From Collinsella aerofaciens (lineage in GTDB: Bacteria; Actinomycetota; Coriobacteriia; Coriobacteriales; Coriobacteriaceae), in the NCBI GenBank assembly GCA_008671285.1, contig RPYR01000064.1, positions 1 to 10,599 on the forward strand: a DNA stretch of 10,599 nucleotides, read 5' to 3'. The notes under the pieces are model-generated. The model was not told the origin of the DNA. It saw only the letters and a list, made by a program, of their open reading frames with translations, and did no database searches. Every line of letters starts with the position of its first letter. The stretch's first letter is position 1. Of this stretch, positions 5,464-10,599 are shown one piece after another. The translations under genes were made by a program, and so were the position numbers.

Positions 5464-6660
5464 CTAGGCGACGGGCTTTGCGCGGCGTATGGCCGGGAAC
5501 AGTACGGTAATGGCGAGGATGACGCCCACGACGGCGATCGTGCCGCCCGCGTAGCCGATCCAAGCGATGCCCGGGCCCGACACCACGGCGCCGCCGATTG
5601 CGGTGCCCGTGCCGATACCCAGATTGAACAGGCCCGAGAAGATCGACATGGCGACAGCCGACGAATCCGCCGGCGTGTTCTTGATGAGCTCGGCCTGGAA
5701 CGCCACGTTAAAGGCCGTGGCGCAGCAGCCCCACAGTGCGCAGACGGCAAGCACTGCCGCGAGCGACGATGCGGCCGGACCCATGAGCAGCAGGGCCGCC
5801 GGCACGCCGGAGAGCGTAATAGCCAAGAACGGGAAGCGATGCCCATCGAACAGGCGGCCAAACAGCCAGCTTCCGAGCAGACCAGAGCAGCCAAACGCCG
5901 TCAGCGTCATGGTGATGGCGCCCGCGTCGACGTGCGCGACCTGTGCCAGGAAGGGCTCGATATAGCTGTAACCCGCGTAGTAGCCGGTCGCCATAAAAAC
6001 CGTGACCGCGTAGAGCGCGATCAGGAGCGGGTTCTTGAGCAGCTCGGGCAACTGTTTGACGGTAAAGCGCTCGCCCGCCGGCATGGCCGGGAACACGGTC
6101 GCCTGGTAGACGACCGCGATGGCCGAGAGGACCCCGACCACGGCAAACGTCATGCGCCAGCCCACGGCCAAGCCAATAGCGCGACCGAGGGGCAGACCAA
6201 AGATCTGCGCGATTGACGAGCCCGTAGCGATCATGCTGATGGCGAGCGCCCCGTGGCGAGTGTCGACCAGGCGCGAGGCCATAATCGAAGCGACCGACCA
6301 GAACACGGCATGTGCGCAAGCGACCACCAGGCGCGCACAGACCAGGACGGGATAAGTCGGCGCCACAGCGGACAGAAACTGGCCCAGCGAAAACACGGCC
6401 AGCACGCCCAGCAACATCCGCTTGAACTCAAAGCGCGAAGCGAACACCATGAGCGGCAGCGACAGCAGCATGACGCCCCAGGCATAGACCGAGATCATGA
6501 TGCCGGCTTGGGACTCGGTGAGCGAGAACGACGCGGCGATGTCAGTCAAAAGACCGATGGGCATAAACTCCGACGTGTTGAACACGAAGGCGCAGCAGGT
6601 GAGTCCGATGAGCGGGAGCCACTGCTTGAGCGTGATGCCGTCTTGCCTTGCCTGAGTCAT
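5464..6660 (-). CDS. sotB: MFS sugar efflux transporter, SotB-like
   Basis: This 12-helix major facilitator closely resembles E. coli SotB (YdeA), an inner-membrane proton-driven exporter of arabinose, lactose and IPTG. The similarity runs end to end: FVFNTSEFMPIGLLTDIA at residues 25-42, the CAHAVFWSVAS segment in helix 4, SMIATGSSIAQIFGLPLGR and GWRMTF in helices 5-6, and YYAGYSYIEPFL opening the second half. The C-terminal half keeps AMSIFSGLFNLGIGTGTAIGG before the last helices. The length of 398 residues is normal. ATG at 6660 is chosen because the alignment starts there, GGAGAC lies 7 bases upstream and a promoter sits just before it; the frame is open further upstream but that part overlaps feoB in another frame. 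The physiological substrate is unknown; drug or metabolite export is also possible. Confidence 0.92.
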   Translation of the reverse strand: MTQARQDGITLKQWLPLIGLTCCAFVFNTSEFMPIGLLTDIAASFSLTESQAGIMISVYAWGVMLLSLPLMVFASRFEFKRMLLGVLAVFSLGQFLSAVAPTYPVLVCARLVVACAHAVFWSVASIMASRLVDTRHGALAISMIATGSSIAQIFGLPLGRAIGLAVGWRMTFAVVGVLSAIAVVYQATVFPAMPAGERFTVKQLPELLKNPLLIALYAVTVFMATGYYAGYSYIEPFLAQVAHVDAGAITMTLTAFGCSGLLGSWLFGRLFDGHRFPFLAITLSGVPAALLLMGPAASSLAAVLAVCALWGCCATAFNVAFQAELIKNTPADSSAVAMSIFSGLFNLGIGTGTAIGGAVVSGPGIAWIGYAGGTIAVVGVILAITVLFPAIRRAKPVA

Positions 6661-6693
6661 ATATAACGTCTCCAATCGTTTTGAGCGGAGGCG

Positions 6694-6723
6694 ATTATAT
6701 AGCAACGGCCCCGCATCCGTCAG
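6694..6723 (-). promoter_or_regulatory. Promoter of the sotB-like gene
   Basis: A perfect TATAAT (6699-6694, minus strand) lies 18 bp downstream of CTGACG (6723-6718). The predicted start is about 27 nt before the ATG. The -35 region overlaps a small inverted repeat, TCCGT and ACGGA at 6716-6720 and 6726-6730, which could be an operator. This shows the MFS gene can be transcribed independently of feoB. Confidence 0.65.
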
Positions 6724-6781
6724 TAACGGACACGGAACCGAAAACAATTCGATACACAGAGGTTGCGCCGTCAATAAATAA

Positions 6782-9142
6782 CTAAGCCAGCCCCAGCAAT
6801 ATGCCCGCCGAATGCACGACAAACGCCACGATCCAGGCGACTGCCACCTGAAACGCGAACACGGCAACGGCGTAGCGCGCGCCCAGCTCGCTCTTGACGG
6901 CGCCGATCGCAGCCACGCACGGCGGGTACAGCAACGTAAAGACCAGGAACACATAGGCAGTAAACGGCGAAAACATGGTCGACAGTGCCGCGGGCGAGGT
7001 CGCGCCCAAAAGTACCGTGAGGGTCGAGATGACACTCTCCTTGGCGATAAGTCCGGTGACGAGCGCCGTGGATGCACGCCAGTCGCCAAACCCAAGCGGC
7101 GTCAGCGCCGGCGCGATGATGCTGCCGAGGCCCGCAAGCAGACTCTGCGACTGATCGGCGACCACATTAAAGCGGATGTCGAACGTCTGAAGGAACCAGA
7201 TGACCACGGTAGCGGCAAAGATAATGGTAAAGGCCTTGGTAATAAAGTCTTTGGCCTTATCCCATGCCAGCATCACCGTCGTCTTGACGCTCGGCAGGCG
7301 GTAATTGGGGAGCTCCATAATAAACGGCACTGGGTCGCCCTTAAATGCTGTGCGATTGAGCACCAAAGCCGCAATGCAGCCGACCACGATACCGATCAGA
7401 TAGAGCGAGACCATAGCGGGAACCGTCGCCTGCGGGAAAAACGCCCCGCACAGCAGACCGTAGACCGGCAACTTGGCCGAGCAGCTCATGAACGGCGTAA
7501 GCATGACCGTCATCTTGCGGTCGTGCTCGGATGGGAGCGTACGGGTCGACATGATAGCCGGCACGGTGCAGCCAAAACCGACGAGCATGGGCACAAAGCT
7601 ACGGCCCGACAGGCCAAAGCGACGCAGCACCTTATCCATGACAAAGGCCACACGCGCCATGTAGCCCGAGTCTTCCAGAATGGAGAGGAACAAGAAGAGC
7701 ACGACGATAATCGGCAGGAAGGTCAGTACGCTACCCACGCCCGTAAGCACGCCGTCAACAGCTAGCGAGCGCACCACGTCGTTGGTGCCGAACGCCTTGA
7801 GGCCCGCATCGGCCGAGGCGATGATGGCAGCGATGCCGTCCTCCATAAGTCCCTGCAACGCCGCGCCGATCACGCCAAACGTCAGCCAAAAGACAAGGCC
7901 CATAATCACCAGGAACGCCGGAATGGCCGTGTAGCGACCCGTCAGGATGCGGTCGATCTTGACAGAGCGCACGTGCTCGCGACTCTCGTGCGGCTTGACG
8001 ACGCAACGCCCGCACACGTCGCCGATAAAGCTAAAGCGCATGTCGGCCAGCGCGGACAGGCGGTCGGTGCCGGCCTCGCCCTCCATCTGGGTAATGATGT
8101 GCTCGATGGCGTCGAGCTCGTTGCGATCCAGGTGAAGCGCCTCGGTCACCAGCTCGTCGCCCTCAACCAGCTTAGTCGCCGCAAAACGCACGGGAATGTG
8201 CGCCGTCGCGGCATGGTCCTCGATAAGGTTGGCGATGCCGTGGATGCAGCGATGCAGTGCACCGCCGTCTGGGCCATCGGGTGCGCAGAAGTCCAGGCGG
8301 CCGGGACGCTCGCGGAAACGCGCCACATGCAGGGCATGGTCCACCAGCTCGCCGATACCCTCGTTGCGTGCGGCGCTAATGGGAACGACCGGCACTCCCA
8401 GCAGACTCTCGAGCAGGTTGACGTCCACGGCGCCACCGTTGGCCGTCACCTCGTCCATCATGTTGAGCGCGATGACCATGGGGCGGTCGAGCTCCATAAG
8501 CTGCAGCGTCAGGTACAGGTTACGCTCGATGTTGGTAGCGTCGATGATGTCGATGATGGCATCGGGATGCTCATCCAGGATAAACTGGCGGCTCACGATC
8601 TCCTCGCCCGTGTACGGCGACAGGGAGTAAATACCGGGCAAGTCGGTAACGCTCGCCTCGGGGTGGTTACGGATAGTGCCGTCCTTGCGGTCGACCGTCA
8701 CGCCGGGAAAATTACCGACATGCTGGTTGGAGCCCGTCAGCTGGTTAAACAGCGTGGTCTTACCGCAGTTTTGGTTGCCGGCGAGGGCAAAATGAAGCGG
8801 CGCGCCCTCGGGCACGGCCGTTTTTGCCGCACGGGGCGAATACGTCCCCTCGCCGAGTGCCGGGTGCTCCGTCGTGCCGATTGCGGCGTTAGCGCGCGGA
8901 CCCGTATCTGTGTCGTGAACACCCACGAGCTCGATCCGTGCGGCATCGTCCTTGCGCAGCGTCAACTCGTAGCCGCGTAGGCGAATCTCGAGCGGGTCGC
9001 CCATGGGGGCGTACTTCATCATGGTGACTTCGGTACCCGGTGTTAGGCCCATGTCCAAAATATGTTGTCGGAGTGCCTGGTCGTCCGATGCCACCGATGC
9101 GACAACGGCGTCCTTTCCAATCTCGAGTGTATCGAGCTTCAC
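6782..9142 (-). CDS. feoB: Ferrous iron transporter, FeoA-FeoB fusion
   Basis: FeoB imports Fe2+ across the cytoplasmic membrane, with a GTPase domain linked to a membrane channel; FeoA is a small SH3-like partner. Here both are in one 786-residue chain. Residues 1-75 are a FeoA domain (ILDMGLTPGTEVTMMKYAPMGDPLEIRLRGYELTLRK type). After a linker of about 40 residues comes the G domain: G1 GNQNCGKTT at 122-130, G3 DLPG at 167-170, G4 NMMD at 227-230 and SAARN near 256. The membrane part starts near residue 405 and has the family segments LSILEDSGYMARVAFVMD, SFVPMLVGFGCTVPAIMSTRT and MSCSAKLPVYGLL with the conserved pore cysteines. The start is GTG at 9142 behind GGGGGAGG. No separate feoA or feoC is visible. 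Upstream lies a tandem operator pair, fitting metal control. Confidence 0.96.
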   Translation of the reverse strand: MKLDTLEIGKDAVVASVASDDQALRQHILDMGLTPGTEVTMMKYAPMGDPLEIRLRGYELTLRKDDAARIELVGVHDTDTGPRANAAIGTTEHPALGEGTYSPRAAKTAVPEGAPLHFALAGNQNCGKTTLFNQLTGSNQHVGNFPGVTVDRKDGTIRNHPEASVTDLPGIYSLSPYTGEEIVSRQFILDEHPDAIIDIIDATNIERNLYLTLQLMELDRPMVIALNMMDEVTANGGAVDVNLLESLLGVPVVPISAARNEGIGELVDHALHVARFRERPGRLDFCAPDGPDGGALHRCIHGIANLIEDHAATAHIPVRFAATKLVEGDELVTEALHLDRNELDAIEHIITQMEGEAGTDRLSALADMRFSFIGDVCGRCVVKPHESREHVRSVKIDRILTGRYTAIPAFLVIMGLVFWLTFGVIGAALQGLMEDGIAAIIASADAGLKAFGTNDVVRSLAVDGVLTGVGSVLTFLPIIVVLFLFLSILEDSGYMARVAFVMDKVLRRFGLSGRSFVPMLVGFGCTVPAIMSTRTLPSEHDRKMTVMLTPFMSCSAKLPVYGLLCGAFFPQATVPAMVSLYLIGIVVGCIAALVLNRTAFKGDPVPFIMELPNYRLPSVKTTVMLAWDKAKDFITKAFTIIFAATVVIWFLQTFDIRFNVVADQSQSLLAGLGSIIAPALTPLGFGDWRASTALVTGLIAKESVISTLTVLLGATSPAALSTMFSPFTAYVFLVFTLLYPPCVAAIGAVKSELGARYAVAVFAFQVAVAWIVAFVVHSAGILLGLA

Positions 9143-9183
9143 GTCCGTGTTCCTCCCCCGGCGCCCACAGGGCGTTGCATTTT

Positions 9184-9216
9184 GTTTACCATGGCTAACC
9201 GTTTGCCATGGCTAAC
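9184..9216. promoter_or_regulatory. Two tandem near-palindromic operators upstream of feoAB
   Basis: Two 16-bp near-palindromes lie head to tail with 17 bp between centres: GTTTACCATGGCTAAC at 9184-9199 and GTTTGCCATGGCTAAC at 9201-9216. They differ at one base, and each is symmetric around CCATGG except for one or two positions. The GGTTAGCC half-sites resemble those in DtxR/IdeR-type iron boxes, although the spacing around the centre differs. They lie just downstream of a candidate -10 element, where a repressor would block transcription. Regulation by an iron-sensing DtxR-family repressor is inferred from position and symmetry. Confidence 0.7.
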
Positions 9217-9218
9217 CA

Positions 9219-9224
9219 ATTGTA
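9219..9224 (-). promoter_or_regulatory. Candidate -10 element for feoAB
   Basis: TACAAT on the minus strand (9224-9219) matches 5 of 6 consensus positions and would start transcription inside the downstream operator pair. No convincing -35 hexamer is present at 16-18 bp, so the promoter would be weak or activator-assisted. Confidence 0.4.
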
Positions 9225-9318
9225 ACTATGCATGATAGCGCGAACACGCAACGATGTTCAATCGACAGATCGGTGCAAGGGGAATTCTGGGCCATTGCTT
9301 CCCAGACGGGCCTGTTGC

Positions 9319-9495
9319 GGAAACCGAATCCCACTCCGGAACACCTAAACGGGACGGGCTTTCCGGTTGAGGCATCTAGCGGAAACTGCAGCCCGGAATC
9401 GGCGCTCAGACTGGGATGCGATTTCCCAATGGGGCCCTCGGGGAAACTACAGCCCGGAATCTGCTCTCGAAACGGGACGCGGTTTCCCCGAGGAC
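9319..9495. repeat. Three tandem copies of a degenerate 61-62-bp non-coding unit
   Basis: Units start at about 9319, 9381 and 9442. Each begins GGAAAC and carries a later block of the form A-GGGA-GCG-TTTCC, at 9348-9364, 9410-9426 and 9471-9487. Units 2 and 3 share a 20-base block with one difference (9381-9400 and 9442-9461). The third unit also forms a 12-bp perfect inverted repeat, 9436-9447 with 9482-9493, so each unit may fold as a hairpin. Plus-strand frames through it do not look like protein and are not conserved in codon structure. Confidence 0.75.
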
Positions 9496-9557
9496 CGAAA
9501 CAGCCGCCCGCCCCTCGACAAAATGATCCGTTCCCTCCGTCGCATGCGGAACATCCA

Positions 9558-9605
9558 AGGAGTGTCCCAGAGTGCCGGCAATAGGAACGTCCCCAGCTGC
9601 CGGCA
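9558..9605. repeat. REP-like pair of 23-bp imperfect direct repeats
   Basis: AGGAGTGTCCCAGAG-TGCCGGCA at 9558-9580 and AGGAACGTCCCCAGC-TGCCGGCA at 9583-9605 align over 23 positions with 17 identical, ending in the same TGCCGGCA palindrome. The GGAACGTCCC-type core resembles repetitive extragenic sequences seen beside REP-associated Y1 transposases in other genomes; no such transposase is in the window. Assignment to a family is tentative. Confidence 0.5.
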
Positions 9606-9623
9606 GCATTTCACCGCAACTGC

Positions 9624-9658
9624 AAAAACTCGCGCAGGCAACCGTAGTCACCTGCGCG
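9624..9658 (-). terminator. Intrinsic terminator after the amino acid antiporter gene
   Basis: On the minus strand CGCGCAGG (9658-9651) pairs with CCTGCGCG (9638-9631) around a 12-nt loop, followed by AGTTTTTG. This is a clear GC-rich stem plus T-run and lies about 120 bp beyond the antiporter stop codon. The stretch between it and the stop (9659-9776) shows no gene or other element I can support beyond a 6-bp GATTGC/GCAATC palindrome next to the stop. Confidence 0.8.
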
Positions 9659-9776
9659 GGCTTGGTGGGCGCTCACAAAGGCACGTTATAGAGGCCCACA
9701 TCAGTTATGGATTGCCAAACAGCATCGATACGCGATGCCTCCGTCGGCTTACCAAGCGATGAAGATTGCCGCAATC

Positions 9777-10599
9777 TTAGACAATCGGCGCAATGCCGGC
9801 AAAGTGCAGATACAGCGAAATGATTGCCACGACAATGACCACCGCTGCGATCAGCTTGTCGTGCAGATGAGGAAGCACCGGCTTACCGCGGCCTCGCTCG
9901 CCCAGCATATAAACGGGAATGGCTGGAGCAAAAAGGATCGTTGTGATCATAACGCCCTGGAGACCCGTCGACCACACCAGGAACAATGTGTAGATGAAGC
10001 CGAGCGTGCCAAAGAAGCGGGCTTTGCCGACGCTTGGCGCATGCGGCCCGTCCAGATGCTCGTTCTTCCAGCCAATCACCATGTAGTAGGCTGCCGAGCA
10101 CACGTACGGAACCAGAATCGTGTTGACCGCGCAGCTATAGAAGAACTGGTAGGTGCTCGCCGCCACATACGACACAACCAAGAAGAGCTGCGTGATACCG
10201 GAGCTCACGAGAACCGTTACCACCGGGGCGTCGTGCTTGTTCGTCTTGGCAAACGCCAGAGGGAAGGATCCCTGGCGCGCGGCCTCGAACGGCGTCTCGG
10301 ATGCAATGATGACATAGCCCAGCATCGCGCCGACCAGCGAGAGAATAACGCCAAGGTTTACGATGGCAGCGCCAACAGGACCGATTGCGCGCTCGAGAAT
10401 TCCCGCCATGGAGGGCGTTGCGAGCTGTGCCATCTCCTCGCGCGGCATAATGCCAAGCGACAGCATCGAGATGATCAGATACAGCGTGAACACAGCCGCG
10501 AATCCAAGTGCCGTCGAGCGGCCGACGTCACGCACGTACTTTGCACGGCCCGAGATAACGACAGCGCCCTCGATGCCCGTGAAGACCCAGACAAGGGCG
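9777..10599 (-). CDS. APC-family basic amino acid antiporter (ArcD/LysI-like), N-terminus beyond window
   Basis: This is the C-terminal 274 residues of an amino acid-polyamine-organocation transporter, entering from the right edge with an open frame (ALVWVFTGIEGAVVISGRAKYVRDVG). The GIEGAVVISGRAK motif and the following DVGRSTALGF match the basic amino acid/polyamine antiporter subgroup that includes arginine:ornithine antiporter ArcD and LysI. Later segments NLGVILSLVGAMLGYVIIASETPFEAARQGSFP and NKHDAPVVTVLVSSGITQLFL also fit. About seven of the twelve membrane helices are present. An internal GTG at 10535 is not the real start, because the homologous sequence continues upstream of it. The substrate may be arginine/ornithine, but no arcA, arcB or arcC gene is visible to confirm it. 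Confidence 0.9.
   Translation of the reverse strand, partial: ALVWVFTGIEGAVVISGRAKYVRDVGRSTALGFAAVFTLYLIISMLSLGIMPREEMAQLATPSMAGILERAIGPVGAAIVNLGVILSLVGAMLGYVIIASETPFEAARQGSFPLAFAKTNKHDAPVVTVLVSSGITQLFLVVSYVAASTYQFFYSCAVNTILVPYVCSAAYYMVIGWKNEHLDGPHAPSVGKARFFGTLGFIYTLFLVWSTGLQGVMITTILFAPAIPVYMLGERGRGKPVLPHLHDKLIAAVVIVVAIISLYLHFAGIAPIV

Noticed and set aside
6661..7095. Longer N-terminus for the MFS protein, starting at 7095
   Set aside because: The added stretch overlaps the 3' end of feoB in another frame. The SotB similarity, ribosome binding site and promoter all support 6660.
7973..8980. A 335-codon plus-strand frame
   Set aside because: It is antisense to the GTPase domain of the FeoA-FeoB fusion, whose motifs are intact.
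9319..9495. CRISPR array
   Set aside because: The period is 61 bp but similarity runs through the whole unit, with no invariant repeat plus unrelated spacer pattern and no cas gene.
9228..9762. Plus-strand open frames of 118 and 131 codons beyond feoAB
   Set aside because: They run through tandem repeats and a terminator, and no ribosome binding site or recognisable domain is present.

Overview
This window looks like chromosomal DNA from a GC-rich gut actinobacterium of the class Coriobacteriia, most likely Collinsella or a close relative. That placement is inference. It rests on high GC, strong AGGAGG-type ribosome binding sites, protein families that resemble Coriobacteriia versions (a fused FeoA-FeoB, SotB-like MFS, GH13 and deoxyinosine glycosylase), and no marker gene that settles the taxon.

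Almost everything is read from the minus strand; one gene (2702-3364) is on the plus strand. In minus-strand order from the right edge: the C-terminal part of an APC-family basic amino acid antiporter (9777 to beyond the edge) with a downstream terminator; a 634-bp non-coding stretch holding tandem 61-bp repeats, a REP-like repeat pair and the feo control region; a FeoA-FeoB ferrous iron transporter fusion (6782-9142) behind two tandem palindromic operators; a SotB-type efflux MFS protein (5464-6660) with its own promoter; a long perfect palindrome; a cytoplasmic GH13 alpha-amylase-family enzyme (3933-5309) followed after 3 bp by a DNA-deoxyinosine glycosylase (3366-3929). Then comes the convergent plus-strand gene of unknown function, a class I/II aminotransferase (1472-2608), and the ribosomal stalk operon rplJ-rplL (968 to the left edge, rplL lacking its last few codons).

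The most unusual stretch is between the aminotransferase and rplJ. A near-perfect inverted repeat of about 217 bp (1203-1419) contains a 33-bp perfect stem and a 21-bp perfect stem, and one of its arms carries the -35 hexamer of the rplJ promoter. That promoter is followed by a 210-nt leader containing an L10-leader-like ribosomal protein binding structure and an intrinsic terminator, so rplJ-rplL appears to be autoregulated by attenuation.

The genes are mostly separate housekeeping units (translation, iron uptake, sugar and amino acid transport, DNA repair) and do not form one pathway. I see no defence system, phage, insertion sequence, CRISPR array or tRNA. The novelty lies in the non-coding structure: the giant palindrome at the rplJ promoter, the tandem operators at feoAB and the intergenic repeat families.
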